Positions 17,676-27,097 are shown, numbered from the stretch's first letter. The stretch is 52,097 nt of DNA from Aestuariivirga sp. (GCA_030680855.1 JAUXUN010000075.1:1-52097), one strand, 5' to 3'. The notes: generated from the sequence alone by a model not told the origin. Numbers and translations: made by a program.

Positions 17676-19243
17676 AGGATGGCATTCTTATCGGCATTGA
17701 TGCCGGCACATCGGTTATCAAGTCGGTGGCCTTCACCACCGCTGGCGAACAGATTGCCATCGCGGCGATCTCCAATGTGTATGAGACACTCGCCGGTGGC
17801 GGCGTTGAACAGGACATGGCCCGCACCTGGCGTGATACAGCCCAGGCCTTAAAGCGGCTCTCGGAGAATATTCCGAACCTCGCGTCGCGCCTCATTGCCA
17901 TATCGGTGACGGGTCAGGGCGATGGCATGTGGCTTATCGATCGAGACGGCGAGCCCGTGGCTCCCGCCTGGCTCTGGCTCGATGCGCGCGCCGCCTCAAT
18001 CGCGGAGGAGTTTATCCGCCACTCCGATTATCCCGCCCACTATAAGCGCACCGGCACCGGCATAAACGCCTGCCAGATGAGCATTCATCTCGCCTGGATG
18101 GCGCGGCACAGGCCTGAAGTGCTGGCGCGGGCGAGTTCCGCCTTCCATTGCAAGGATTGGCTCTATTTCAAGCTTACGGGTGAACGCGCCGAAGATCCTT
18201 CCGAAGCCAATTTCACTCTTGGCCAATATGCAACACGCACCTATGCACCGCATGTGCTCGACACGCTGGGAGCATCCGACGCGAAACGCCTGCTGCCGCC
18301 CATTGTTGAGGGAACGGAAGTGGCTGGCGCGCTTTCGGCAGGAGCGGCGAAACTTGCCGGGCTGAAAGCGGGCACGCCCATCACCCTCGGCTATGTCGAC
18401 GTGATCTGCACGGGTCTCGGCGGCGGGCTTTTCGATCCCTTGGGCAAAACAGGATGCACCATTATAGGCTCGACCGGCATGCACATGCGCGTGGCGCCTA
18501 CGGCAGCCGATGTGAAGCTCAATGCTGAAATGTCAGGTTACACCATGTGTTTTCCAGTCCCAGGCATGTATGCACAAATGCAGTCCAACATGGCCTCCAC
18601 CCTCAACATCGATTGGCTGCTCGACATGGCACGCGATTTGTTGAAAAGCGAAGGTGTGGAGCGATCACGCGGCGATCTGTTGAAAGGCATGGATGAAAAG
18701 ATCATGGCGCGGCCCGCAGGTCGCGTCATGTATCATCCCTATATCAGCCACGCCGGCGAACGCGGCCCTTTCATGGAGCCGTCGGCGCGCGCCATGTTTA
18801 CCGGCCTGGAGATCGGCCAGGGTTTTTCTGACCTGATGCGCGGTGTGTATGAGGGCCTTTGTCTTGCGTCACGCGATTGCTATGCGGCGATGGGTGACAT
18901 TCCGGAAGAAATCCGCGTGACTGGCGGAGCCGCGCGCTCCAATGCGCTGCGCCTGATTCTGGCGAGCACGTTGAAAGCCCGGGTTCGCAGCGTTGCCCGC
19001 GAGGAAGCAGGTGCTGCCGGCGCTGCCATGATGGCGGCGGTCCAACAGAAGCTCTATCCCGACATGGCGGCGTGTGCGGCCCAATGGGTCGATCCGTTGC
19101 TCGGTGACAGCACCACGCCTGACGCGGATCTTGCTGCCATTTATGAGAAGAGCTTTTCCGTTTACAAGGAAACTCGCGAAAAAATGCAACCGATTTGGCG
19201 CGCCATGATGGCCAACCGCAGGGAGGCTACGCATGCCTCGTAA
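17672..19243 (+). CDS. eryA: Erythritol kinase (FGGY family)
   Basis: This 523-residue FGGY kinase begins ILIGIDAGTSVIKSVAF and has the sugar/ATP motifs VTGQGDGMWL, LWLDARA, HCKDWLYFKLTGE, GYVDVICTGLG and the C-terminal VTGGAARSNALR and EEAGAAGAAMM. These agree in order and wording with Brucella EryA as I remember it. The reaction is ATP-dependent phosphorylation of erythritol to L-erythritol 4-phosphate in the cytosol. It follows the second ATPase with a four-base overlap and overlaps the next gene by eleven bases. Other tetritols or pentitols are possible substrates. Confidence 0.87.
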   Translation: MKDGILIGIDAGTSVIKSVAFTTAGEQIAIAAISNVYETLAGGGVEQDMARTWRDTAQALKRLSENIPNLASRLIAISVTGQGDGMWLIDRDGEPVAPAWLWLDARAASIAEEFIRHSDYPAHYKRTGTGINACQMSIHLAWMARHRPEVLARASSAFHCKDWLYFKLTGERAEDPSEANFTLGQYATRTYAPHVLDTLGASDAKRLLPPIVEGTEVAGALSAGAAKLAGLKAGTPITLGYVDVICTGLGGGLFDPLGKTGCTIIGSTGMHMRVAPTAADVKLNAEMSGYTMCFPVPGMYAQMQSNMASTLNIDWLLDMARDLLKSEGVERSRGDLLKGMDEKIMARPAGRVMYHPYISHAGERGPFMEPSARAMFTGLEIGQGFSDLMRGVYEGLCLASRDCYAAMGDIPEEIRVTGGAARSNALRLILASTLKARVRSVAREEAGAAGAAMMAAVQQKLYPDMAACAAQWVDPLLGDSTTPDADLAAIYEKSFSVYKETREKMQPIWRAMMANRREATHAS

Positions 19244-20276
19244 GCTTTCGATCATTGGCGATCTCTTCATGCTGTCCGATATGTTCGAGCAGGCGATCCG
19301 CGAACGCTGCCGCCTCTTCGACATCGATATCCGCAAACATGATTTGCGGTGGCCTGACGTGCCCATGGAGCATGGCTATGCGGTCGCCGGCATGGATGGC
19401 CTCAAGGAATATGTGGGAACGGCGGATGAAGCCGTAGCCCTTGTCGGGGATGCGGAAATTCTGGTGACGCATCTCACGCCGCTTTCGGCGGGCATCATGG
19501 ACCGCTTGCCAAACTTGAAATTTGTCGCCGTTTCGCGCGGCGGCCCGGTGAACATCGACATGAAGGCGGCAAGTGAACGCGGCGTCACGGTCGTCAATAC
19601 GCCGGGGCGCAATGCCTCCGCGGTTGCCGAGTTCACCATCGGCGCCATCCTGGCCGAGACCCGGAACATCACCAGGGGCCATGATGCGTTGCGCCGGGGC
19701 GAGTGGCGCGGCGATCTCTACCGCGCCGATCTGACTGGCGAGGAGTTGTCCGAAATGACGGTAGGCCTCATCGGCTATGGCGAGGTGGGCCGGCGGGTGG
19801 TGAAACTGCTGAAAGCTTTCGGCTGCCGCATTCTGGTGAGCGATCCCTATGTTCAACTTTCGGTGGAAGACCTGCGCGACGGCGTGATCCAGACCTCGCT
19901 TGCCCGCCTGCTTGCGGAGTCTGACGTTGTGTCGCTGCATCCGCGCGTGACGCCCGAGACGACGAAAATGCTCAACCGGGATACGCTTGCCCAGATGAAA
20001 AAAGGGGCTTACGTCATCAACACGTCGCGGGGGCCCCTGCTTGATTATGATGCGCTTTATGAGGCGCTGAAAAGCAACCACCTGCGTGGCGCCATGCTGG
20101 AAACCTTCTCGATTGAGCCCACGCCGCCGGACTGGCCCCTGCTGCAGCTTCCCAATGTGACGCTGACGCCGCACATTGCGGGCGCATCGGTGAAAACCGT
20201 GCGGTACGCGGCGAGCCTTGCGGCGGAAGAAGTGCGGCGCTATCTCGCGGGCGAGCCCGCCATCAACCGGTGCTGA
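19233..20276 (+). CDS. D-isomer-specific 2-hydroxyacid dehydrogenase family protein
   Basis: This 347-residue NAD(P)-dependent dehydrogenase has a Rossmann motif VGLIGYGEVGRRV and the three catalytic residues of the family: Arg in INTSRGPLLD, Glu in ETFSIEP and His in TPHIAGAS. The substrate domain (N-terminal 110 residues plus C-terminus) has no close relative I can name. It starts eleven bases inside eryA and ends one base before the ATG of eryB, so it is firmly in the ery operon. A 2-hydroxy- or 2-keto-acid of three to four carbons, such as an erythronate-type by-product, is a guess. It is not part of the described erythritol route. Confidence 0.82.
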   Translation: MPRKLSIIGDLFMLSDMFEQAIRERCRLFDIDIRKHDLRWPDVPMEHGYAVAGMDGLKEYVGTADEAVALVGDAEILVTHLTPLSAGIMDRLPNLKFVAVSRGGPVNIDMKAASERGVTVVNTPGRNASAVAEFTIGAILAETRNITRGHDALRRGEWRGDLYRADLTGEELSEMTVGLIGYGEVGRRVVKLLKAFGCRILVSDPYVQLSVEDLRDGVIQTSLARLLAESDVVSLHPRVTPETTKMLNRDTLAQMKKGAYVINTSRGPLLDYDALYEALKSNHLRGAMLETFSIEPTPPDWPLLQLPNVTLTPHIAGASVKTVRYAASLAAEEVRRYLAGEPAINRC

Positions 20277-20277
20277 C

Positions 20278-21762
20278 ATGCAGGACCGGGGCACAGTCGA
20301 TCTTGTTGTCATTGGCGGCGGCATCAATGGTGCAGGAATTTCCCGGGATGCGGCGGGCCGTGGGCTTTCTGTCATTCTCTGCGAAAAAGACGATCTTGCC
20401 GAGGGCACCTCGTCACGCTCAGGAAAGCTGATCCACGGCGGTCTGCGCTACCTTGAATACTTCGAATTCCGCCTCGTGCGCGAAGCGTTGATCGAGCGCG
20501 AGGTTTTGCTTAAGGCCGCACCCCACATCGTTTGGCCGATGCGTTTTGTGCTGCCCCACTCGCCGGAACAGCGCCCCGCCTGGTTGGTGCGGCTTGGGCT
20601 CTTTCTCTATGACCATCTCGGCGGCCGGGAGAAGCTCCCGCCATGCCGCCGCATCAATCTTAGAAACCACCTGGAAGGCCAGGCCATCAAAGACAGTTAC
20701 AGGCTCGCCTTTGAGTATTCCGATTGCTGGGTGGATGATGCGCGCCTCGTGGTTCTCAACGCGCTTGATGCCAAAGAGCGGGGCGCCACCATTCTTACCC
20801 GCACATCCGCCGCCTCGGCGCGGCGAAAGGATGGAACCTGGGATATTGAGTTTCGCGGCAGTGACGGTACGCAATCGCGTGCGCGCGCCAAGGCCCTGGT
20901 CAATGCCGCCGGCCCCTGGGTGGAAGATGTCATCAGCGGCGTTGTCGGTGTCAACTCCACGCGCCGGGTCCGGCTGGTGAAGGGCAGCCACATCATTGTC
21001 CGCAAATTCTGGGACGGCCCCCACGCCTATCTCCTGCAGAACCACGACAAACGTGTAATCTTTGTCAACCCTTACGAGAATGATCTCTGCCTTATCGGCA
21101 CCACGGATATTCCTTATGAAGGCCGGGCCGAGGATGTGAGCATAGATAACCACGAGATTGACTATCTGCTAGCTGCCGTAAACCGCTATACGAAAAAGCA
21201 ACTCACCCGGACTGATGTCATCGGCAGCTTCTCCGGCGTTCGTCCGCTTTCCGATGACAATGCGGCCAACCCGTCGGCGGTGACGCGCGATTATGTCTTC
21301 GACTGCGATGGCGAACCGCCCCTGCTCTCGGTTTTCGGCGGCAAGATCACGACCTATCGCAAACTCGCCGAGCATGCGCTGCAAAAACTGAAACCTTTCT
21401 TCCCCGCAATGCAGGAAAATTGGACAGCGAAGGCAGCCCTCCCTGGCGGCAACATTCCCAATGCCGATTTTGGCGCTTTCGTATCGGATCTGCAACGCGA
21501 GTTTTCCTGGGCGCCAGAGGATGTTACCCGCCATTATGCAAGGCTCTACGGCTCACGCGCGGAGAAGGTCATCAATGGCGCCAGTAACTTGAAGGGCCTT
21601 GGCCAGCATTTCGGCGGAACGTTTTACGAAGCGGAAGCAGCCTATCTTCGCGCCCATGAGTGGGCGCAGACGGCAGAAGACATTCTTGACCGGCGCACCA
21701 AGCATGGCCTTCATCTTTCACAACGACAGCGCGAAAGCCTTGCGAGTTATCTCAATGACTGA
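20278..21762 (+). CDS. eryB: FAD-dependent erythritol-4-phosphate dehydrogenase (GlpD-like)
   Basis: This 494-residue GlpD-family flavoprotein starts at ATG 20278, directly after the previous stop. The N-terminal FAD motif is DLVVIGGGINGAGISRDAAG; GTSSRSGKLIHGGLRYLE, the VNAAGPWVEDV stretch, FSGVRPL and FGGKITTYRKLAE are GlpD hallmarks. In the ery pathway EryB oxidises L-erythritol 4-phosphate to L-3-tetrulose 4-phosphate and passes electrons to the quinone pool at the membrane. An aerobic glycerol-3-phosphate dehydrogenase would look similar. The kinase, racemase and isomerases in the same region favour EryB. Confidence 0.85.
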   Translation: MQDRGTVDLVVIGGGINGAGISRDAAGRGLSVILCEKDDLAEGTSSRSGKLIHGGLRYLEYFEFRLVREALIEREVLLKAAPHIVWPMRFVLPHSPEQRPAWLVRLGLFLYDHLGGREKLPPCRRINLRNHLEGQAIKDSYRLAFEYSDCWVDDARLVVLNALDAKERGATILTRTSAASARRKDGTWDIEFRGSDGTQSRARAKALVNAAGPWVEDVISGVVGVNSTRRVRLVKGSHIIVRKFWDGPHAYLLQNHDKRVIFVNPYENDLCLIGTTDIPYEGRAEDVSIDNHEIDYLLAAVNRYTKKQLTRTDVIGSFSGVRPLSDDNAANPSAVTRDYVFDCDGEPPLLSVFGGKITTYRKLAEHALQKLKPFFPAMQENWTAKAALPGGNIPNADFGAFVSDLQREFSWAPEDVTRHYARLYGSRAEKVINGASNLKGLGQHFGGTFYEAEAAYLRAHEWAQTAEDILDRRTKHGLHLSQRQRESLASYLND

Positions 21763-22741
21763 ATTCCCGGCCCTGAAAAACCTTTCGGCCCGCGTGGGAA
21801 GCGATCCCCTGCTCGTGCAGGCGGCGGGCGGCAATACTTCATTGAAGCAAAATGGCGTGATGTGGATCAAGGCGTCAGGCACATGGCTCAGGGACGCCGC
21901 TTCCCGGGACATCTTCGTCCCGGTCCGTCACGAGGCATTGCTGGCAGCACTTGCAAGGAATGACCCGGCTTGCGAGGCCTGCACGGATTTCGTGCTGGCT
22001 GATCTCAATGCAACTGGATTGCGGCCATCGATTGAAACCACGGTGCATGCGTTGATGCCGCAGCGGGTTGTCGTTCATGTTCATTGTGTCAATACCATCG
22101 CGTGGGCCATCCGCTGCGATGCGGAACAGCGGCTTGCGGAAAAACTGAGGGACTTCGATTGGGCTTTCATACCTTACGCGAGGCCGGGGCTGCCGCTTGC
22201 CAAGGCCATCGCCGCCCGCCTCAGACCCAGCACCGACGTTCTTGTTCTTGGTAATCATGGACTGGTTGTCGCCGCCGAAACCGTAGCCGAGGCGCAGGCA
22301 CTTCTGGACCGTGTGGTAAGTGTGCTCGTTAGACCGGTCCGGGCGTTGGTTCCACCGGACCTGGCGGCCCTCTTCCTGCTTTGCAAAGGCACGGATTATG
22401 CTCCGGCCGGCAATAATGAAACCCATGCGCTGGCCACAGACGGGCTGGCACTGGATAGAGGCAAAGATGCCGTCTTCTATCCTGACCACGTGGTGTTCCT
22501 CGGTGCCGGTGTTGCCACGGAAATTGGAAGCGGTGCTCCGCTCGTCGCAGTCCCCGGCAAGGGCGTTCTGATCCGGGAGAATGCGAAACCCGCAGTAGAA
22601 CCCATGGGACGTTGCCTGGCAGACGTCATGCGGAGGATTGCGGCAGATGACCACCTCATCGCGCTAGATACGGAGGCCATAGACCGCCTGGTCAATTGGG
22701 ACGCGGAAAAATACCGGCAAGGCCTTAATGCAGGGACGTGA
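21755..22741 (+). CDS. Class II aldolase/adducin-family protein
   Basis: This 328-residue protein starts at ATG 21755, overlapping eryB by eight bases; a longer frame from 21599 would run inside eryB and is rejected. The aldolase fold shows in QAAGGNTSLK, the metal-binding VVVHVHCVN (two His) and GNHGLVVAAE (third His). It resembles the N-terminal half of RhaD-type aldolase/dehydrogenase fusions, but the short-chain dehydrogenase half is absent. Retro-aldol cleavage or epimerisation of a ketose phosphate is the family reaction. It is the last gene of the plus arm and has no assigned place in the known erythritol route, so it may open a side branch. Confidence 0.8.
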   Translation: MTEFPALKNLSARVGSDPLLVQAAGGNTSLKQNGVMWIKASGTWLRDAASRDIFVPVRHEALLAALARNDPACEACTDFVLADLNATGLRPSIETTVHALMPQRVVVHVHCVNTIAWAIRCDAEQRLAEKLRDFDWAFIPYARPGLPLAKAIAARLRPSTDVLVLGNHGLVVAAETVAEAQALLDRVVSVLVRPVRALVPPDLAALFLLCKGTDYAPAGNNETHALATDGLALDRGKDAVFYPDHVVFLGAGVATEIGSGAPLVAVPGKGVLIRENAKPAVEPMGRCLADVMRRIAADDHLIALDTEAIDRLVNWDAEKYRQGLNAGT

Positions 22742-23168
22742 GGCTGGTTGGCCTTGTCCAGGTACTTTTATTCCTGCGATTTGCTTCCCCGCTGAGCCTA
22801 AGATGGATGCCGGGGAACGAGGGGAGCCAAATGGCAAGGCAATCACGGGGGTTTGGGAGAACTCCAGTTTCATCAACAATCCGCATATCGGCGCAATTCC
22901 AATAACTTAATGAACAGCAAAGCAAACACCGGGTTCCCCCAGAAGCATTCCTTCGAATTTCGTAACGATGGGGTCAGGTGTTTGGGTTATCCAAGTGGCA
23001 CCAGTTTTCCATTCATTCTTAACTTTCTCCAAGCAAGAACGGCCGGAACGCATCCCGGAGAAAACCTTTCTTAACATCTTGATAACATCAAGCTTGTAGG
23101 ATTTTGCCTGGAACAAAGTCTTTCGCTCCTAACCCGGTTTTTTGGTCATCTCAAGTTTGAATTGCCCT
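22742..23168. other. Gene-free gap after the ery plus arm
   Basis: About 430 bases contain no credible gene on either strand. The only structure noted is a small perfect inverted repeat CTTGAT/ATCAAG at 23078-23092, 77 bases before the cyclase start, which could be an operator. No strong terminator for the ery transcript was recognised. Confidence 0.4.
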
Positions 23169-24212
23169 ATGCATCTCACGACTGACTCCGCCCTGCACAA
23201 ATCGTCCTACGCTGATGTAAGGCTGGATGCACTTCTCAGCATAACCGGACGCATGGACGGCTTTCTCTATCGCTGCCGCAACGACCAGTCCTATACCATG
23301 CTTTACATCAGCGACGGAATTTCGAACATCAGCGGCTATCCACCAGGCGATTTCATTCAGAACAAAGTCCTCGAATATGTTTCGGTGATCCATCCAGATG
23401 ACCTGGAGAGAGTGTTTGCCGCCGTCAACACGGCCTTGGAGGCCAAGCGCAACTGGAATGTTGATTATCGCATCGTGCCCAATTTCGGGCGCGCCGTTTG
23501 GGTGCGCGAGATTGGCGGCGGGGTGTTTGATGATGCCGGGGATCTCGCATTCCTTGAGGGTTTTGTGATCGACATCAGTGATCGCAAAATGATCGAGGAC
23601 AGCAATGCTTATTTGATGACTCAGCTGAAGGACCTCAATGAATTGCTCTCCGCCCAAAAACAAGAGCTTCAGCTGGCCAAGCAGAAAAGTGATCACTCCG
23701 CAAACCATGACGCGCTGACAGGGTTGCCCAACCGGCGCGCCTTTCACAATCAGCTTAAATTGGCGATGGACGGCAGCCATGCCTCGAATTCCGCAGTCGG
23801 GCTACTGTTCATCGATCTCGACCGGTTTAAAGAGGTGAACGACACCCTTGGCCATGAGAGCGGTGACGCTCTCCTTCAGCACGTTTCAAGTCAGCTGCAA
23901 ACTTTGCTTCGGAGCACCGACTATGTTGCTCGGCTTGGCGGGGACGAATTCGCCTTCCTGCTGTTTGGAGATCCGGAACTGTCGCGCGAAACGGCAGTCG
24001 CGGCGGCCCAGCGGGTTGTGGAAAAATTGCGGATCGACGTTCCTTCACCGGCCGGAGTTATCAGGGTCGGCTGCACGGTGGGCGTCGCCATGTACCCGGC
24101 AGATGCCAGCGATCCCAAAGGGCTCCTGGCACTGGCTGACCGCCTGATGTACGTCGGTAAAAAGGGCGGCCGCAACCGCCTGATGACGGTGAATGAATTG
24201 GAAGCCGCCTGA
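23169..24212 (+). CDS. PAS-GGDEF diguanylate cyclase
   Basis: This 347-residue cytosolic signalling protein has an N-terminal PAS/PAC sensor (residues about 20-150, PAC-like RAVWVREIGGGV and GFVIDISDRK), a short coiled linker (about 155-185) and a GGDEF domain (about 190-340). The active site GGDEF at 257-261 is intact and NHDALTGLPNRRAF opens the domain. An inhibitory site RSTD (248-251) sits five residues before GGDEF, so c-di-GMP feedback is expected. No signal peptide or membrane span is seen, so the PAS domain probably senses an intracellular cue. ATG 23169 is chosen over TTG 23142; neither has a good ribosome site. It appears monocistronic. Confidence 0.88.
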   Translation: MHLTTDSALHKSSYADVRLDALLSITGRMDGFLYRCRNDQSYTMLYISDGISNISGYPPGDFIQNKVLEYVSVIHPDDLERVFAAVNTALEAKRNWNVDYRIVPNFGRAVWVREIGGGVFDDAGDLAFLEGFVIDISDRKMIEDSNAYLMTQLKDLNELLSAQKQELQLAKQKSDHSANHDALTGLPNRRAFHNQLKLAMDGSHASNSAVGLLFIDLDRFKEVNDTLGHESGDALLQHVSSQLQTLLRSTDYVARLGGDEFAFLLFGDPELSRETAVAAAQRVVEKLRIDVPSPAGVIRVGCTVGVAMYPADASDPKGLLALADRLMYVGKKGGRNRLMTVNELEAA

Positions 24213-24336
24213 TTGCTGCGGCAGAAAAACCCTCGACATTCACCCAAAATAAGAACAAACCCCGGCCAAACCCAAACATCCCCTCGGCCTATGCAAGCAG
24301 GCTTGCCTGGCGGGTGGGGAAAGAGAAGCAGACATT

Positions 24337-24561
24337 ATGGCCAAGAAAAAAACCCGCATCGACGACAGCATTATTCTCTTCGATGTGATCTATGAAGATG
24401 GCACGAGGAGTTCCCGCCGGAAGGTTGCGGCAAGCGATCTGGCCGACTTCGATGGCGACGATCATGCCAAGACCCTGATCATGGCGCAGGACCGCGAGAT
24501 TGCTAAGATGTCGGGCAATCAGCGTGGAACGGTCAAAACCATCACGCGTTCGCCCACCTAA
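24337..24561 (+). CDS. Small conserved hypothetical protein
   Basis: This 74-residue acidic/basic protein has no signal or membrane span. The core reads SIILFDVIYEDGTRSSRRKV followed by a short AQDREIA helix. I recall similar small proteins in rhizobia, without function. It lies alone between the cyclase and the cold-shock gene, with a weak GAGAAG ribosome site. The codon pattern and conserved core support it as real. Confidence 0.7.
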   Translation: MAKKKTRIDDSIILFDVIYEDGTRSSRRKVAASDLADFDGDDHAKTLIMAQDREIAKMSGNQRGTVKTITRSPT

Positions 24562-24760
24562 AAGCATTAACCACTAGGGGCTTGTAATCCGGCTCGAAAG
24601 CGCCCATATGACCCTTATCGAGTTTAGGCCGACTGGCTCGGCTTCGCGCTTTTCAAGTCAAAGTGCTTCAGCCCTCCCCTTATATCCAAAACATCGACAC
24701 GCCACACCACGCATAGTGCATGGGTGGGGCACTAAGCATTTCGTCTTGAAAGGAAGAATT

Positions 24761-24973
24761 ATGCAAACAGGTACAGTAAAGTGGTTTAACGCGCAAAAGG
24801 GCTTCGGCTTCATTCAGCCAACCACCGGTTCAACCGACGTTTTCGTGCACATCAGTGCCGTTGAACGCGCCGGCTTGAGCGGTCTCAATGAAGGCCAGAA
24901 GGTCTCCTACGAGATTGCCACCGACAAGCGCACCGGCAAGGCATCAGCCGATCGCCTGCAGGTAACCAACTAA
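24761..24973 (+). CDS. Cold-shock domain protein (CspA family)
   Basis: This 70-residue single OB-fold RNA chaperone carries both RNA-binding motifs, KGFGFI (RNP1) and VFVHIS (RNP2). The start ATG 24761 follows AAAGGAAG; an upstream open frame from 24608 is leader, not protein, because the family begins at MQTGTVKWF. The leader of about 190 bases contains AGTGC/GCACT arms near 24715-24733, and csp leaders are commonly temperature-responsive. It binds single-stranded RNA and prevents misfolding in the cold or in stationary phase. Confidence 0.95.
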   Translation: MQTGTVKWFNAQKGFGFIQPTTGSTDVFVHISAVERAGLSGLNEGQKVSYEIATDKRTGKASADRLQVTN

Positions 24974-25143
24974 CAAAATCTCGTTCAAGCCCGTCGACCG
25001 CGGATGTACCGGCGGCGGGTGAGAACAGGATGGGTCGGCACTCCTCGACGTTAACCGTCGGGTTGCAAGCATCGATCCACAGGGGCCGTGTTCTTCGCAA
25101 GGGGAGCGCGGCTTTATTTTCATTTGTGTAAAGGAAAGCCGCC

Positions 25144-25371
25144 ATGACAGCCAAGTCCAACCTATTCATGTTTCGCTCGGAAAAGTCAGCCGCCTTGCAC
25201 GGTTTTGCAATGGAATCGGCAGGCGTCAGCCTTCCGCAGAAATTTGGCCCCTGGGCCGGCGTTGGCGTGGTGCGCCCCGATCAGGTTCCGCCACATGGCC
25301 TGCGCCGCGAGGCCATTGAATCGGGCATTGCCGCAAATGGCTATCAGCTCTGGCGGAAGAAAACTTCCTGA
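25144..25371 (+). CDS. Small conserved alphaproteobacterial protein
   Basis: This 75-residue soluble protein starts at ATG 25144 after an AAGGAAAG ribosome site. The ordered core LPQKFGPWAGVGVVRPDQ then PPHGLRREAIE and the terminal YQLWRKK resemble a small family I recall from rhizobia and relatives. No known domain was recognised. It may be stress-linked, since it sits next to a cold-shock gene, but that is only position. No clear terminator was seen in the 200 bases before the convergent amidotransferase gene. Confidence 0.75.
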   Translation: MTAKSNLFMFRSEKSAALHGFAMESAGVSLPQKFGPWAGVGVVRPDQVPPHGLRREAIESGIAANGYQLWRKKTS

Positions 25372-25585
25372 TCTGCAAAAAAACGAGGAGCCTCGACTGG
25401 AGACTCCCCGCAAACACACTGGGGTCCAGGTACGCATTACCAAAATCCCGGACTGGCCCTGACACATCCCCCGCAAAGGTTCCGCGTGTCATGGCTTCAT
25501 CATGGGGCAACAGGGTTTCGAAAGCGTTTCCAAGATTGCTAAAAGTGCTTAACAGCCGGTTTATCCGCTGTGCCGCTTCGACCGA

Positions 25586-26320
25586 TTAGGCCGTTTCCTT
25601 TGATTTCTTTGGAGCCAGCGTGAGCCAGCGATCCAAAAATTGCGAAAGCCAAAGTTTCACCGAAGCATCATGGATCAGGTTCCCTGCCAGATGATGCTGC
25701 GCCGGCTGCGCGTGCGGCAGCGAAAACCGGTGCGCTCCCGTAACAACCCAGCGGTGCATGGACAGGCGTGTTACCTCTGGGTGAAACTGAATGCCATAGG
25801 CGGCAGGTCCATAGCGGAAGGCCTGGTTCTCAAAATGCTCCCCTCTGGCAAAAAGCTTTGCCCCGCGCGGCAGCGTGAAACTTTCGCGGTGCCACTGGTA
25901 AACTTCCTGCGGCCAGTCTCTGATTCCGCCGCCGCCGTTCACCGGATAAATCGGATAGTAGCCGATCTCAACGCGCTCCTCCGCATGGCCGCCAACAGTT
26001 CCGCCCAAATGCTTCGCCAGCAGCTGCGCCCCCAGGCACACGCCAAGAAACGGCTTCTCCTCTTTCAGCGGAACGCCAATCCAGCCGATCTCGCGGGCAA
26101 TCCACGGCTCCGGATCATTGGCGCTCATCGGCCCGCCGAAGACAACGGCGCCCGCATGCTCCTCCATCGTTTCGGGCAAGGCCTCGCCCAAGCAGGGCCT
26201 GCGGATATCCAGCGCAAAACCCCTGGCCTTCAGCATCATGCCAATGCGCCCCGGTGTTGACGTCTCCTGATGCACAACGATCAGGATAATTTTATTTTTC
26301 GAACCTTCCATAATTTCCAT
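25586..26320 (-). CDS. Class I glutamine amidotransferase-like protein
   Basis: This 244-residue protein of the GMP-synthase-like amidotransferase group has the nucleophile Cys in LGVCLGAQLLA and the His-Glu pair in GIQFHPEVT, completing the triad. FGGPMSAND is the oxyanion-side loop. No synthetase domain is attached, so it is a stand-alone amidase-type enzyme such as those handling gamma-glutamyl compounds. It lies directly after the SDR gene (stop and start codons abut), so both are one transcript. ATG 26320 or ATG 26311 may be the start. Confidence 0.85.
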   Translation of the reverse strand: MEIMEGSKNKIILIVVHQETSTPGRIGMMLKARGFALDIRRPCLGEALPETMEEHAGAVVFGGPMSANDPEPWIAREIGWIGVPLKEEKPFLGVCLGAQLLAKHLGGTVGGHAEERVEIGYYPIYPVNGGGGIRDWPQEVYQWHRESFTLPRGAKLFARGEHFENQAFRYGPAAYGIQFHPEVTRLSMHRWVVTGAHRFSLPHAQPAQHHLAGNLIHDASVKLWLSQFLDRWLTLAPKKSKETA

Positions 26321-27097
26321 TCATGTCGCCCGGCGTCTGCCCATGACCTGCTTTATAAACGGCAATGATATGCGCCGTGGCGTAAGGCGCAGGCCATAGG
26401 CCATTAACTGATTGAGGAAACCAGGGACAACAACCCGGCGCTTGGCTTTGAATCCCGCCCAACCCTGGCTCGCCACATCAAATGCAGACAGGGTGGAACC
26501 CCGCTCGCTTTGCCCGGCGCGCGCCTGGAAGCCTGTTTTCACCGTGCCGGGGCAAAGCGTGGTCAGCGTGACGCCGCTTCCCCTCAGTTCCGAGCTCAAG
26601 GCATCGCTGAAACTCAACACATAATTCTTCGTGGCAAAATAAACCGCCATCATCGGCCCGGGCATGAACCCTGCAATAGACGCCACATTGATAACTCCGC
26701 CGGATTTTCTGGCAACCATAGCGGGAAGAAAGCGCAGGGTAAGGTCGGTTAACACCCGCACATTGAGATCAACCATTCGCAATTGCTCGTCCCGCGAAAG
26801 TTCCACCGATGGGCCGGTGAGGCCAAATCCGGCATTGTTGACGACAATGGCCGGAACCAGGCTGCGGCCGGCCATTTCCGCCATCAGGGCTTCAACCGCG
26901 CCAGCCTCGTTCAGGTCAAGCGCAATCACATGGACGGAAACCGGATGCTTGGACGTGATCACCCCCTTGACCCGGTGCAGCTCCTGGTCCCTCCGTGCAA
27001 CCAGGACCAGATCATGGCCGTCAGCGGCCAGAACATGCCCAAAGGCTTCGCCAATGCCTCCCGAAGCGCCGGTGATGAGAGCGACTTTGTTTTCCAT
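26321..27097 (-). CDS. Short-chain dehydrogenase/reductase
   Basis: This 258-residue NAD(P)-binding oxidoreductase has the cofactor motif TGASGGIG, the structural NNAG, a catalytic Ser in NVASIAG and YFATK as the Tyr-x-x-x-Lys pair. The ARRDQ stretch after the second strand suggests NADP preference. The C-terminal tail (residues about 215-258) is basic and resembles the YqjQ/DltE-like SDR group. The substrate is unknown. It is the first gene of a two-gene unit with the amidotransferase. Confidence 0.88.
   Translation of the reverse strand: MENKVALITGASGGIGEAFGHVLAADGHDLVLVARRDQELHRVKGVITSKHPVSVHVIALDLNEAGAVEALMAEMAGRSLVPAIVVNNAGFGLTGPSVELSRDEQLRMVDLNVRVLTDLTLRFLPAMVARKSGGVINVASIAGFMPGPMMAVYFATKNYVLSFSDALSSELRGSGVTLTTLCPGTVKTGFQARAGQSERGSTLSAFDVASQGWAGFKAKRRVVVPGFLNQLMAYGLRLTPRRISLPFIKQVMGRRRAT

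Noticed and set aside
22960-23000. Possible transposon scar around ATGGGGTCAGGTGTTTGG
   Set aside because: It resembles a motif I associate with repeat-linked transposases, but there is a single copy, no terminal repeats and no transposase remnant.
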